From contig NZ_PXNN01000003.1 of the NCBI RefSeq assembly GCF_003007685.1, positions 310,001 to 374,000 on the forward strand: a stretch of DNA of 64,000 nt, in the 5' to 3' direction. The notes beneath the pieces are model-generated. The model saw nothing but the letters and a program-made list of their open reading frames with translations, was not told the origin of the DNA and did no database searches. The position numbers were made by a program, and so were the translations under genes. The DNA comes from Marinobacter halophilus. GTDB lineage: Bacteria; Pseudomonadota; Gammaproteobacteria; Pseudomonadales; Oleiphilaceae. Of this stretch, positions 9,827 through 18,977 are shown piece after piece (within the stretch, counting starts at the first letter, position 1; each line of letters begins with the position of its first letter).

Positions 9827-10504
9827 ATGACGGAGATGCTGCTGACGGTCCGCGGTTTACGCAAGAGCTTTGGTTCCGATGAAAGCGCCGTGCCGGTGCT
9901 GGCTGAGCTGGCGTTTAAGCTGCCCGCCGGCGGCTCACTGGCGCTGATGGGTCGGTCCGGTTCTGGCAAATCGACCCTGTTGAACATTCTGTGTGGCCTG
10001 GAGCGGCCGGAGGCCGGCGAGCTGATCCTGTTCGGGCAGGATTACCGACGGGCAGACTGGCAGCAGTTGCGTCGTGAACGCATTGGCGTGGTGTTTCAGG
10101 AAGCCAATCTGATGCCCACCCTGTCGTTGCTCGATAATGTCCGGCTCAGGGCGGCGCTGGCCGGCCAGCCCCAATCCAGGGGGCAGCACTGGCTGGACAC
10201 TCTCGACATTGGCGAACTGGCGCAGCGTTTTCCGGATCAGGTGTCCGGTGGCCAGCGCCAGCGTGCCGCCCTGGCCATGGTGTTCGCCATGGCGCCGGCG
10301 CTGATCCTGGCGGACGAACCCACCGGCAGCCTGGACCGGGTTACCGCCGATGACGTCGCTGACAGCCTGTTCCGGCTGCAGGCCGAAACCGGCTGCGGCC
10401 TGATCTTGGCGACTCATGATCCGGAACTGGCGTCCCGCTGCCAGCGCACGCTGGATCTCGCGCACCGGGCAGTGGATCGGGACGCCGGTCCGCCCTTGCC
10501 ATGA
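9827..10504 (+). CDS. ABC transporter ATP-binding protein, LolD/MacB type
   Basis: The 225-residue ATPase has Walker A GRSGSGKST (residues 42-50), Q-loop VVFQEANL, signature VSGGQRQRAALA (139-150), Walker B ILADEPTGSLD (160-170) and H-loop ATHDPE. The ADEPTGSLD form and size place it with LolD/MacB/FtsE-like ATPases that drive FtsX-type permeases by mechanotransmission rather than import. I chose the ATG at 9827 because it follows a GAGGGG ribosome site and gives the family N-terminus; an in-frame upstream ATG lies inside the pump gene. It overlaps the permease gene by ATGA, so the two form one transporter. Confidence 0.92.
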   Translation: MTEMLLTVRGLRKSFGSDESAVPVLAELAFKLPAGGSLALMGRSGSGKSTLLNILCGLERPEAGELILFGQDYRRADWQQLRRERIGVVFQEANLMPTLSLLDNVRLRAALAGQPQSRGQHWLDTLDIGELAQRFPDQVSGGQRQRAALAMVFAMAPALILADEPTGSLDRVTADDVADSLFRLQAETGCGLILATHDPELASRCQRTLDLAHRAVDRDAGPPLP

Positions 10505-12762
10505 CCACCTTTACGGCCCTGCTCAGCCACTACCGGCGCCACCCGTGGCAGGGTGCCGCGCTGGCGCTGCTGATGCTGTTGGCAACTACGCTCTGGACCG
10601 GCATTCACCATCTCACCAGCGAGGCCCGTGCCAGCCTCGGGCAAAGCGAGCGCGCAGTGGAGGCGCGGCATCAGGTGCAGCGGATCGACGGTGCCGTTCT
10701 GACCGTCGAGGACTTCGTCAGTCTGAGGCGCCAGGGCCTTTGCCTGATGCCCTGGCTGGAAGTGTTGCCGGAGGGCGAGTCGCGCCGGGTGATCGGTGTT
10801 GATCCGCTGGCTGCCCTGTGTTTTCAGCGCCAGGGCGATGTCGCCAGTTTTGACGGCCAGCCTCTGCGCGGTGACCCCTTTTTGGACATTGCCGATGCTG
10901 CCGCTTTACCGGCCCGGCAGTCGCAGTTGTTTCTGATTGTCGCTCCGAATACCGGGGTGTTGCCCGAAGCCTACCGGATAACGTCGTTCTCGCTGGCGCC
11001 AGACACCGGGCAGTTGGGCGACAGCTTTCTGCTCAATCTGGATGCGCTGAGTGTTTTGGTGCTGCTGATTACTGGCCTGCTGTTGCGCAGTGTCTACCTG
11101 TTATCGCTGTCCCAGCGGCGCGACAGCTTCGCCCTGCTGAACCGGTTTGGGGTGCCGGTCCGGCGGGTGCGCTGGCATCTGGTCGCGGAGCTGGTCTGCC
11201 TGGCGCTGCTCACTCTGATCCCGGGGATCCTGCTTGGACAACTGCTGGCGAACGGGCTGGCCGGTGGCTTTGCCAGTGTGATGGAGGGCCTGTTCGACAG
11301 TCGCCAGTTTGCCACCTCAGGCAATAACTGGCTGGTGCCAACGGTGGTGATGATGGCGCTGTTGCTGCTGGTGTGTGCGGCGGACTGGTTGATACCAGAC
11401 AAACTGCGCAAGGCCTCTGTGTTCGTCATTCGGTCCGGGCTGCTGGCGCTGCTGTTTATCGTGGTGGGTACCGGAGGCGTGTGGCTGGCGCCCAACCTGT
11501 TATGGCTGTTTGTGTCGGTGGCGCTGGGGCTGGCCGGTGCCGGGTTACTGATGCCCTGGTGTCTGTCGGCGCTGTCGTCCCGGATGTCGCGGGCCAGTCA
11601 TCAACCCTTGCGGCGCTGGTGGTGGGCGGAGTTTGGTGTCTTGTGCCGCCGGCTGGCGCTGCCGTTGGTGGCGCTGCAACTGGCCCTGGCCATGGTGCTG
11701 GCGGTGCAGGCGCTGGTGACCACCTTTGAAGCCACCTTTGATCACTGGCTGGGCCAGCGTTTGTCGGCGGACTATTACCTGGAAGTGCCTACCGGCGCCG
11801 ATGCCGAGATCGCGGCCCACTGGCTGACCCAGAATTTGCCGGCAACGTCCGGCGCCCGCTGGCATCGGGTGCTCAGAGGACAGGGCCGAATCGGGCTGGA
11901 CAGCCAATCCCGATCCGTCGATGTGTTCGCGTTGGCGCCAGTCGGGTCGTTGGTCACGGAGTGGGACCTGATCGAGCAAACGGAGCAGCCCTGGCAGCAA
12001 CTGGCCGCAGGGCATGGGGTGATGCTGAACGAGCAACTCGCCTACCGTCAGGGTCTGGCCGCCGGTGACCAGATCCAGCTGGAGCTGGCCGGTCAGTCAA
12101 TGAGCGTGCCGGTGCTGGGAATCTACCCCGATTACGGCCGGCCAGCGGGCGAAGTGCTGATGGCCGGTGATCTCTTACCCGATGATTTTTCAGTGGCGTT
12201 TGAAAGTTTCTCGATTTCCCCGGGCAGCGTCGGGATCGAGACGATTACCGAAGCCCTGGCGGGGATCTGGCAACAGCCGGCACTCACCCTCCGGGACAAC
12301 CGCTCGATCCGGGATCTCGCTAATCGGGTGTTCGATCAGACCTTTATGCTCACCCGTGCCATGACTCTGCTGACCCTCGCGCTGGCGGCGGTTGCCCTGC
12401 TGCTGATGGGTTGGGTGTTCCTGGCCACCCGGCTCTGGTATTTCCGGTTATTGGAAGTCTGGGGCTTGGAGCGTGCAGCAATTTTTCTGAGATTACTGAC
12501 GCTGGCGCTGGCGGTGTCACTGTCGGCGGCGGTACTCGCCCTGCCGGTGGGCGTCGGCTTGACCTGGGTACTGGTGCAGCGGATTAACCCCCTGGCGTTC
12601 GGCTGGTCGTTGCCGATGGAACTGTACCCCGGCTTCTGGTTGGAATTGCTGGCTCTGGCTCTGGTGATCGGGGTCTGTATAGCTTTGTTGATGCGCCGAC
12701 AGCTGGGGCGGCCTGCGGTTCGGCCATCGGTGACGGGTACCGTAACCGGAGAAGAGCGATGA
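10501..12762 (+). CDS. FtsX-like ABC transporter permease (AttF/AttG-like)
   Basis: This 753-residue membrane protein has a helix near residues 17-37, a periplasmic domain to about 180, a block of helices between 180 and 410, a second periplasmic domain (about 415-610), and three C-terminal helices. This is the duplicated FtsX arrangement seen in LolCE-like and AttFG-like permeases fused into one chain. It overlaps the ATPase gene upstream and the lipoprotein gene downstream by 4 bases each, so all three are translationally coupled. Established parallels are lipoprotein extraction and peptide or lipid export. The actual cargo is unknown. Confidence 0.87.
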   Translation: MTTFTALLSHYRRHPWQGAALALLMLLATTLWTGIHHLTSEARASLGQSERAVEARHQVQRIDGAVLTVEDFVSLRRQGLCLMPWLEVLPEGESRRVIGVDPLAALCFQRQGDVASFDGQPLRGDPFLDIADAAALPARQSQLFLIVAPNTGVLPEAYRITSFSLAPDTGQLGDSFLLNLDALSVLVLLITGLLLRSVYLLSLSQRRDSFALLNRFGVPVRRVRWHLVAELVCLALLTLIPGILLGQLLANGLAGGFASVMEGLFDSRQFATSGNNWLVPTVVMMALLLLVCAADWLIPDKLRKASVFVIRSGLLALLFIVVGTGGVWLAPNLLWLFVSVALGLAGAGLLMPWCLSALSSRMSRASHQPLRRWWWAEFGVLCRRLALPLVALQLALAMVLAVQALVTTFEATFDHWLGQRLSADYYLEVPTGADAEIAAHWLTQNLPATSGARWHRVLRGQGRIGLDSQSRSVDVFALAPVGSLVTEWDLIEQTEQPWQQLAAGHGVMLNEQLAYRQGLAAGDQIQLELAGQSMSVPVLGIYPDYGRPAGEVLMAGDLLPDDFSVAFESFSISPGSVGIETITEALAGIWQQPALTLRDNRSIRDLANRVFDQTFMLTRAMTLLTLALAAVALLLMGWVFLATRLWYFRLLEVWGLERAAIFLRLLTLALAVSLSAAVLALPVGVGLTWVLVQRINPLAFGWSLPMELYPGFWLELLALALVIGVCIALLMRRQLGRPAVRPSVTGTVTGEER

Positions 12763-13856
12763 GGCCGGGTTGGTTGGCTGTGTGGTTGTGTGTGTGGCTG
12801 ACGGCAGGCTGCTCCGGGCCTGAACACGAGGCCGGATTTGCGGGGCTCGCCGATAACGTACAGGCCCTGGACGGCTTTGAACAACCGGCGCCGGGCGACC
12901 TGTTGGTGTTTCCGGACGACTTCGGCCCGCACCCGGCACACCGCATAGAGTGGTGGTATCTGACCGCCAATCTGCAAACCGAGGCGGGAGAGCCACTGGG
13001 CCTGCAGTGGACTCAGTTCCGCCAGTCGATTGAGCCCCGTGCACTGGATGCAGAACGGCCGGAGCCCTCAACCTGGCCCTTGCAGGCCGCCTGGATGGCC
13101 CACGCAGCCGTCAGCTATCAGGGCCAACACTGGTTTCAGGAGCGCCTGGCCCGGGGCGACTTGGGCCAGGCAGGTGCTGTCGCAGAGCCGTTCAAGGTCT
13201 GGCTCGATCACTGGCAGATGAACGCCAGTGATCGTCCGGACCACTGGCAGCTAGCGGTCAGTCAGGGCCAGCCCGGCAAGGACAATCACTGGGCTTTTGA
13301 TCTGGCGTTGAATAATCAGGGCCAGCCGGTGGCCCACGGCGACAACGGCTTCAGTGCCAAGTCCGGCAGCGGCGAAGGCTCCATGTACTTCAGCCTGGTC
13401 AACCTCGAGGTAACCGGAACAGTGACGCTGGCGGGAGAGCAACTGAAGGTACACGGCAAGGCCTGGTTCGATCGGGAGTGGAGCAGTCAGTTTCTCAAGG
13501 CCGGTCAGCAGGGCTGGGATTGGTTTGCCCTGCACCTGGACAGCGGCGACAAGCTGATGGTGTTTCGGCTGCGTGAGGAGGGCGGCCATTACCAGTCCGG
13601 CACCTGGATTCCGCGATCTGGAGCGCCCGTGGCGCTGGCGCCGGATCAGTTACGCCTGGAGCCGGGCGACGGTTCTGGTGGCGTGCCTACACGCTGGCGC
13701 TTGCAGGTGCCCGCGCAGGGTGTGGATCTGGAATTGGTGGCCCCGGAGGGTGATTACACCAACGACGGTTTGTTCCCCTACTGGGAAAGTCCGGTGTCGG
13801 TGTTGGGCAGTCACTCGGGTGTCGGCTATATGGAGCTGACCGGCTACGGCGATTAG
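12759..13856 (+). CDS. AttH/CrtC-like lipocalin-fold lipoprotein
   Basis: The 365-residue product starts with a lipoprotein signal ending in the lipobox LTAGC (Cys about residue 19) and carries the AttH signature HRIEWWYLTANL near residue 65, plus the second-domain motif KAWFDREWSSQF. Members are often annotated as carotenoid 1,2-hydratase or 'secreted hydrolase' because of CrtC homology, but the gene sits in an ATPase-permease-AttH operon as in the Agrobacterium att locus, with no carotenoid genes nearby. I infer a periplasmic lipid- or hydrophobic-ligand-handling lipoprotein that works with the permease. Its TAG stop overlaps the convergent anbu stop (TTAG at 13853-13856). Confidence 0.88.
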   Translation: MRPGWLAVWLCVWLTAGCSGPEHEAGFAGLADNVQALDGFEQPAPGDLLVFPDDFGPHPAHRIEWWYLTANLQTEAGEPLGLQWTQFRQSIEPRALDAERPEPSTWPLQAAWMAHAAVSYQGQHWFQERLARGDLGQAGAVAEPFKVWLDHWQMNASDRPDHWQLAVSQGQPGKDNHWAFDLALNNQGQPVAHGDNGFSAKSGSGEGSMYFSLVNLEVTGTVTLAGEQLKVHGKAWFDREWSSQFLKAGQQGWDWFALHLDSGDKLMVFRLREEGGHYQSGTWIPRSGAPVALAPDQLRLEPGDGSGGVPTRWRLQVPAQGVDLELVAPEGDYTNDGLFPYWESPVSVLGSHSGVGYMELTGYGD

Positions 13857-14584
13857 CGGTCGCCAAGCACCGGCGGTTGCAGTTGATTGAACAGCACCTG
13901 AATGCCTTCGTGCCACTGCAGCCGAAGCTCATGGAAGTAACGGCTGTCTTCCTCAATTTGCTCGGTAAAGCAGGGCTTCAGGGCATCCCGCTGGTAGATC
14001 GCGACGTCGATCGGCATGCCCACCGACAGGTTGCTTTTCATGGTTGAGTCGAAAGAGATCAGCGCGCATTGATAGGCACGGTCCAGGGGCGTGTTGTAGT
14101 GGACGACCCGGTCCATGATCGGTTTGCCGTACTTGGATTCGCCGATTTGAAAATACGGCGTCTCCTGGGTAGCCTCAATGAAATTGCCTTCCGGGTAGAT
14201 GTTGAACAGTCGGGGTTCTTCGCCGCGAATCTGGCCACCGAGAATCAGCGAACAACTGAAGTCGACATGGCCGACCTTGCCGTCCGGGTTGTCGCGCCTA
14301 ATCACTTCGCGCATGGTTTGGCCGACGATTTCCGCGGTTTCGAACATGCAGGCGCTGCTCAGAACATTGTGCACATCGGTGCCGGCCCGGCGCTCCAGGA
14401 GGCTGATCACACTCTGGCTGGTGGCCAGGTTGCCGGCCGACAGCAGCACCAGTTCACGCTCGCCCGGCTTTTCAAACACGTGCATCTTGCGGAACGTGGA
14501 AATCTGATCAAAGCCGGCATTGGTTCTGGAGTCTGATGCGAACACCAGGCCATCGGCCAGTCGCATGGCTACGCAATAGGTCAT
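13853..14584 (-). CDS. anbu: Anbu, bacterial proteasome-related Ntn peptidase
   Basis: The 243-residue protein begins MTYCVAMRLADGLVFASDSR. Removal of Met exposes Thr1, the Ntn-hydrolase nucleophile, and the partner residues Asp17 (FASDSR) and Lys32 (STFRK) are in place as in proteasome beta subunits. This is the COG3484 'predicted proteasome-type protease', known as Anbu, which assembles into ring or helical structures. I chose the ATG at 14584 because the nucleophile demands it and because it follows an AGGAGGGC ribosome site; a longer in-frame start upstream would bury the Thr. It lies last in a four-gene cluster with transglutaminase, alpha-E and ATP-grasp genes, its usual company. Cellular substrates are not established. 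Confidence 0.95.
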   Translation of the reverse strand: MTYCVAMRLADGLVFASDSRTNAGFDQISTFRKMHVFEKPGERELVLLSAGNLATSQSVISLLERRAGTDVHNVLSSACMFETAEIVGQTMREVIRRDNPDGKVGHVDFSCSLILGGQIRGEEPRLFNIYPEGNFIEATQETPYFQIGESKYGKPIMDRVVHYNTPLDRAYQCALISFDSTMKSNLSVGMPIDVAIYQRDALKPCFTEQIEEDSRYFHELRLQWHEGIQVLFNQLQPPVLGDR

Positions 14585-14678
14585 GAAGCCCTCCTGAAAG
14601 GCTTTTGATGTCGTGCGTAGTCTAATCACATCCCCGATGAAGTGTGAGTGCTTTATGGTGGCGTTTGCCGGCTTTTTG

Positions 14679-15464
14679 TTACTGGCCACCGGCGGGATTG
14701 GTTACCCAGGCCCGGGTTTCCATCTGCTCCATGCCACCACCGGCACGAACTCCCCGCACCGGCGCGGCATCCCGGTAATCGAGACCCACCGCCAGTTTGA
14801 TGTGGCTTTCGGCCACGTTCAGGGTGTTGACCACGTCGAAGGTTTGCCAGTTTTGCCCGATCCAGGCTTCAGCCCAGGCGTGGGTGGCCACGTGGGCGGC
14901 GTTCGACGAGTGTATGTAACCACTGACATAGCGGGCAGGCACGCCGATGTGCCGGCAACAGGCCAAAAACATATGGGTGTGATCCTGGCACACGCCCGCT
15001 TTTAGTTTGAACGCCTCGCTGGCGGTGTGGGTGACGGTGGTGGCGCCGGGCATGAACTCGACGTGCTCACGCAGGTGTTTCATCAGCCGGATAAGACCGC
15101 GCTTGTTGGCTGAGTATTGCACGGCCAGGGCTTTCAGGGCGTTGTCTGCTTCGGTGAGCTGAGTCTGGCGCAGGAAAACCGCTGGCGGGAACGGTGAGTC
15201 ATCTTTGGTCAGGGGCTTGCCGGTCAGATCGACAATGCCCTCGGCGGTCAGCACGATTTCGTTCACCGCTTTATCGAGCGTCATCACGGTAACCAGATTG
15301 CCAAAACCGTCGACCATCTGGCTGGTGTCACCGGGTGATTGCAGGTGCCAGTCGTGGATGCGTTGCTGTGGCGTGTTGCGAGGGGTCAGCCGGATGTACT
15401 GGATACTGTCGCTGACCGGTGCTTCATAGCTGTAACGCGTTTCGTGCCGGATATGAAGTCTCAT
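14679..15464 (-). CDS. Transglutaminase-like cysteine protease (Anbu cluster)
   Basis: The 261-residue protein has an N-terminal beta domain (HIRHETRYSYEAPVS, the bacterial transglutaminase N-terminal region) followed by a papain-like transglutaminase core. The catalytic triad is visible: Cys in KAGVCQDHTHMF, His in ATHAWAEAWI, Asp in FDVVN. Proteins of this kind more often cleave or transfer amide bonds than crosslink proteins. Its ATG overlaps the stop of the alpha-E gene (ATGA at 15461-15464), so I prefer it to the GTG three codons upstream. Co-occurrence with permuted ATP-grasp and alpha-E suggests it trims or transfers a peptide made by the ligase; that link is inference. Confidence 0.93.
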   Translation of the reverse strand: MRLHIRHETRYSYEAPVSDSIQYIRLTPRNTPQQRIHDWHLQSPGDTSQMVDGFGNLVTVMTLDKAVNEIVLTAEGIVDLTGKPLTKDDSPFPPAVFLRQTQLTEADNALKALAVQYSANKRGLIRLMKHLREHVEFMPGATTVTHTASEAFKLKAGVCQDHTHMFLACCRHIGVPARYVSGYIHSSNAAHVATHAWAEAWIGQNWQTFDVVNTLNVAESHIKLAVGLDYRDAAPVRGVRAGGGMEQMETRAWVTNPAGGQ

Positions 15465-16399
15465 CCCTGCCACCCCATGTAGTCTTTCTGGATCTGGCCG
15501 GCGATGTGCTGGATTCGCTCCAGAAAGTCCACCAGATAAATGTGAAGGCCACGCTCGGCAATGTAGTCACGGTTGCCGAAACGTATGTTGGCGTACAGGC
15601 TGGACGCCAGCCGCCGTGATTCCTGGGCCTCGCCGCTCTCAACCTGCTCCAGCAGACTGGCAATTTCCCCCAGGCAAACGTGCAACGAGCGCGGAACCGC
15701 GGGCTCCAGAATCAGCAGTTCGGCCACGCTCATGGCGTCCAGGTTGTGGCCGTAGGTGTTCTGGTAGGCTTCAAACGCGGCCAGCGAGTGCAGTACGGCG
15801 GTCCACTCGAAAAACACCTGGGTGGCGTGCTCCTGCTCGGCTTTCATGGCCATGACGTGGCGAATGTCGAGTACCCGGGCGGTGGTTTCGGCACGCTCGA
15901 TAAAGGTGCCCAGCCGCAGAAAATGGAAGGCATCGTTCCGCAGCAGGGTGCCGTAAGCCGCCCCTCGGAACAGGTGAGAGCGCTCCCGCACCCAGTCGAA
16001 CACAGAGCTGGCGTTGGATTCGGTCACACCCCGGTGCTGCAGTTCTCGCATTTCCAGCCAGGCCTGGTTGATGCTTTCCCAGACATCCGATGACAGGTTG
16101 CCCCGTACGTGCAGGGCATTATCCCTGGCGTTTTGGATGATGTTGAACACACTGGTCGGATGCCGACTGTCCAGCAGCAGGAAATTGATCAGGTTCTGGG
16201 GCGTGATCTCGGTGTAGTAATCGAAGAATATCTCCCGGGTTCCGGATACCAGCAGGGGCACCGAGAGCTGTTCGATGCGATCTTCCGGCACATCGATCAG
16301 GGCCATGGTCAGGCTGACATCCAGGAGCCGGGCCTGGCTTTCGGCCCGTTCCAGGTAACGGGCCATCCAGAACAGACTTGACGCGGCGCTGCTTAGCAT
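15461..16399 (-). CDS. Alpha-E domain protein (Anbu cluster)
   Basis: This 312-residue protein is almost entirely alpha-helical and starts MLSSAASSLFWMARYLERAE, the hallmark of the alpha-E family. A related helix appears twice (RYLERAESQARLLDV near the start and TFIERAETTARVLDI in the middle), suggesting an internal duplication. The biochemical role is not established; the domain is found next to or fused with circularly permuted ATP-grasp enzymes and is thought to assist them. The start at 16399 follows a GGAGG ribosome site and overlaps the ATP-grasp gene by 7 bases. A longer open frame extends upstream but is antisense-like, low-complexity sequence within the ATP-grasp gene. Confidence 0.93.
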   Translation of the reverse strand: MLSSAASSLFWMARYLERAESQARLLDVSLTMALIDVPEDRIEQLSVPLLVSGTREIFFDYYTEITPQNLINFLLLDSRHPTSVFNIIQNARDNALHVRGNLSSDVWESINQAWLEMRELQHRGVTESNASSVFDWVRERSHLFRGAAYGTLLRNDAFHFLRLGTFIERAETTARVLDIRHVMAMKAEQEHATQVFFEWTAVLHSLAAFEAYQNTYGHNLDAMSVAELLILEPAVPRSLHVCLGEIASLLEQVESGEAQESRRLASSLYANIRFGNRDYIAERGLHIYLVDFLERIQHIAGQIQKDYMGWQG

Positions 16400-17826
16400 G
16401 GGTCGTCCTCCAGTACCCAGGTGTCTTTGGTGCCGCCGCCCTGAGACGAGTTGACCACCAGCGAGCCTTTTTCGAGGGCGACCCGGGTCAGACCGCCGGG
16501 CACCATCTGGATTTTTTTGCCAGACAGCACAAAAGGCCGGAGATCCAGGTGTCGGGGCGCGACGCCTTCCTCGACAAAGGTCGGGCAGGTCGACAGGCTT
16601 AGCGTGGGTTGGGCAATGTAGTCCTGGGGCCTGGCCTTGAGCAGGCTGCGGAACAGGTCGAGTTCCTTCTTGCAGGCTTTGGGGCCAATCAGCATGCCGT
16701 AGCCGCCGGCGCCCTGGGCCTCTTTGACCACCAGCTCCGGCAGATGCTCCAGCACATACTGGAGATCTTTGGGGTTGCGGCATTGCCAGGTCGGGACGTT
16801 TTTCAGGATGGGTTCTTCATCCAGGTAGAACCGGATCATGTCCGGTACATAGGGGTAGATAGATTTGTCGTCGGCCACGCCGTTGCCGACGGCGTTGGTC
16901 AGTACCACGTTGCCGGTGCGGTAGGCGGCGTAGAGGCCTGCCACGCCGAGCATGGAATCCGGATTGCCGGCCAGGGGGTCGAGGAAGTCGTCGTCAATCC
17001 GCCGGTATATGACGTCCACCTGCTGCGGGCCGGTGGTGGTCTTCATGTACACCTTGTTCTGGGCGACGAACAGATCCGCACCTTCGACCAGTTCAATGCC
17101 CATCTGCCGGGCCAGGAAGGCGTGTTCGAAGTAGGCGCTGTTAAAGCGGCCCGGGGTCAGTACCACCACCGTCGGGTCGGGTTTTAATGACGCCGCCCGC
17201 AAGGTCTCGCCCAGCAGGTTGGGGTAGTGTTCCACCGGCGCCACGGCGGAGTGGGCAAACAGTTCGGGGAACAGCCGCATCATCATCCGGCGGTTTTCCA
17301 GCATGTAGGAAACCCCGCTCGGGCAGCGCAGGTTGTCCTCCAGAACATAGAAATTGCCGTCGCTGTGGCGAATCAGGTCAATCCCGGCGATATGGCAGTA
17401 CAGATTGCGGGGTAACTTCAGGTTCTGCATGCCCGGCTGGTACTGGGGATTGGCAAACACCTGTTCGGCACTGATCACGCCAGCTTTGACGATGTCGTAA
17501 TCGTGGTAGATATCGTAAAGGAAGCGGTTCAGGGCCTGGATCCGTTGGCGCAAACCGGTTTGCAGGGTGTGCCAGTCGCTGGCGGAGATCACCCGGGGAA
17601 TCAGATCGAACGGAATCAGCCGGTCTGCGCCCTGGTCTTCACCATAGACGTTGAAGGTGATGCCCAGCCGCTGGAACAGCACGTTGGCCTCCCGACGTTT
17701 CTCAGCGATCAGCTCCTCGTTGGAATTGACCAGCCAGTGCTCCAGCATCCGGCACTGGGGCCGCACTCGGTTGTTCTCATCAAACAGTTCGTCATACAGG
17801 CCCTCGGCCGGTGTCTGAATCAGCAT
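16393..17826 (-). CDS. Circularly permuted ATP-grasp ligase (Anbu cluster)
   Basis: The 477-residue enzyme belongs to the circularly permuted ATP-grasp type 2 family (COG2308). Visible elements are GIDLIRHSDGNFYVLEDNLR, which holds the acidic metal/ATP residues, VIYRRIDDDFLDPLAGNP, TNAVGNGVADDKSIYPYVP, and the nucleotide loop ELVVKEAQGAGGYGM. Such enzymes are predicted to make peptide bonds from carboxylate plus amine using ATP; the product here is unknown. I chose the ATG at 17826 (MLIQTPAEGLYDELF), which gives the usual family N-terminus, rather than a start 23 codons upstream; an AAGGAG lies 12 bases before it. It leads the four-gene cluster. Confidence 0.93.
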   Translation of the reverse strand: MLIQTPAEGLYDELFDENNRVRPQCRMLEHWLVNSNEELIAEKRREANVLFQRLGITFNVYGEDQGADRLIPFDLIPRVISASDWHTLQTGLRQRIQALNRFLYDIYHDYDIVKAGVISAEQVFANPQYQPGMQNLKLPRNLYCHIAGIDLIRHSDGNFYVLEDNLRCPSGVSYMLENRRMMMRLFPELFAHSAVAPVEHYPNLLGETLRAASLKPDPTVVVLTPGRFNSAYFEHAFLARQMGIELVEGADLFVAQNKVYMKTTTGPQQVDVIYRRIDDDFLDPLAGNPDSMLGVAGLYAAYRTGNVVLTNAVGNGVADDKSIYPYVPDMIRFYLDEEPILKNVPTWQCRNPKDLQYVLEHLPELVVKEAQGAGGYGMLIGPKACKKELDLFRSLLKARPQDYIAQPTLSLSTCPTFVEEGVAPRHLDLRPFVLSGKKIQMVPGGLTRVALEKGSLVVNSSQGGGTKDTWVLEDDPC

Positions 17827-18057
17827 TTTGTGGTTCAACTCCTTGAGGCGCGCAGTCCAGAACGGCGCGAAATTAACAAGGTCACTGCAAAACACGGGCC
17901 GTGGCCGGCATTACTGCCAATGTAGGCGATGGATTAGCTGCCATGGTCAGCCATGGCAGCGATTTTGAGGTTTATGGGCTGGGCTGGTGAGCTGATGGCG
18001 CTGGCGCTATGCACCAAAACAAAGCGGAAGGTTTGGTGGTGGGTAATGCTGGTGCAT

Positions 18058-18975
18058 TTACCAGGTGAGTTCGCCCGAGGATGGCGTGCCGGACTCAATG
18101 TCAATAATGGCTTCCTGGCTATCCGACTGGGTTTCAATCAGTTCCCGCAGGCGAATTTCCTGCTCCTGCATGGGCTCGGAAAGATCAATGATGATTTCTA
18201 CCCGGCGGTTTTTAGCCCGGTTGTCGGATGAGGTATTCGGGACTCGGGGTTCAGTGTCTGCCAGCCCGGTCACCGAAAGCCGGGTGGGCTCGACGTGGTC
18301 GAGAGCCAACAAAACATTGGCAACGGCCGCCGCCCTGGCTGCCGACAAATCCCAGTTGCTGTAAAACCGTTCGGTGCGGATGGGGACGTTGTCGGTATGG
18401 CCTTCGACGGTCAACCGGCCCGGAATCTCGGCGAGGACCTTCGCCATTTCCAGCAGCAGCCCTTCGAACTCCCAGGTCAGCTGGGCAGAGCCCGATGGGA
18501 ACGAGCCTTTTTCCTCGACGCGAATCACGATGCGCCGCTGGTCCTGGTTGACGTTGATGCGGCCGTCGGCAATGGCCGGTTCCAGCACCTGCAGAATTTG
18601 ATCGAGAGTTTCCTGCATTTCGTCCTGAATGGCGGACTCCACCGCGACGTCGGTGGGGCTTTTCAGGGTTTGCAGCTGCGGCTGTTGATCTGTGGTGGTT
18701 TGTTTTACTTCGTTGACCACTGTTGGCTCCGGCGGTGCCGGTGAGAACTGATCAAAGATAGGGCTGGTGCCCATGGGAATTTCCAGGGCAGGTACGTCCC
18801 GTTGCACCCCGAAAGCCTGGGACAGTTCACCGGCAATCTGCTTGAACTTCTGGGCATCGATTTCAGAGAAGGACAACAGCAGTACGAAGAAGCACATCAG
18901 CAGCGACATCAGGTCGGCGAAGGTCACCACCCACGCGGGTATTGCACGTGTTTCTTCTTCCGGTAACTCGTCCAT
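18058..18975 (-). CDS. pomB: Flagellar stator protein PomB (sodium-type MotB)
   Basis: The 305-residue protein has one N-terminal membrane helix with the ion-binding Asp21 in TFADLMSLLMCFFVLLLSF, closely resembling Vibrio PomB, then FKQIAGELSQAFGVQ (plug region), a linker, and a C-terminal OmpA-like peptidoglycan-binding domain (VEGHTDNVPI, SNWDLSAARA, NRAKNRRVEI). It anchors the stator ring to the cell wall and, with PomA, couples cation flow to motor rotation. The similarity to PomB rather than E. coli MotB suggests Na+ as coupling ion; this is inference. It starts 2 bases after pomA. No other flagellar genes are in the window. Confidence 0.95.
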   Translation of the reverse strand: MDELPEEETRAIPAWVVTFADLMSLLMCFFVLLLSFSEIDAQKFKQIAGELSQAFGVQRDVPALEIPMGTSPIFDQFSPAPPEPTVVNEVKQTTTDQQPQLQTLKSPTDVAVESAIQDEMQETLDQILQVLEPAIADGRINVNQDQRRIVIRVEEKGSFPSGSAQLTWEFEGLLLEMAKVLAEIPGRLTVEGHTDNVPIRTERFYSNWDLSAARAAAVANVLLALDHVEPTRLSVTGLADTEPRVPNTSSDNRAKNRRVEIIIDLSEPMQEQEIRLRELIETQSDSQEAIIDIESGTPSSGELTW

Positions 18976-18977
18976 GA

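Noticed and set aside
12759..13856. Carotenoid 1,2-hydratase
   Set aside because: The family match is AttH/CrtC, but context is an ABC exporter and no carotenoid genes are near; the label would mislead.
16400..16783. N-terminal extension of the alpha-E gene
   Set aside because: The extension lies in another frame of the ATP-grasp gene, is Arg/Gly/Pro-rich, and the internal ATG at 16399 has a good ribosome site and family start.
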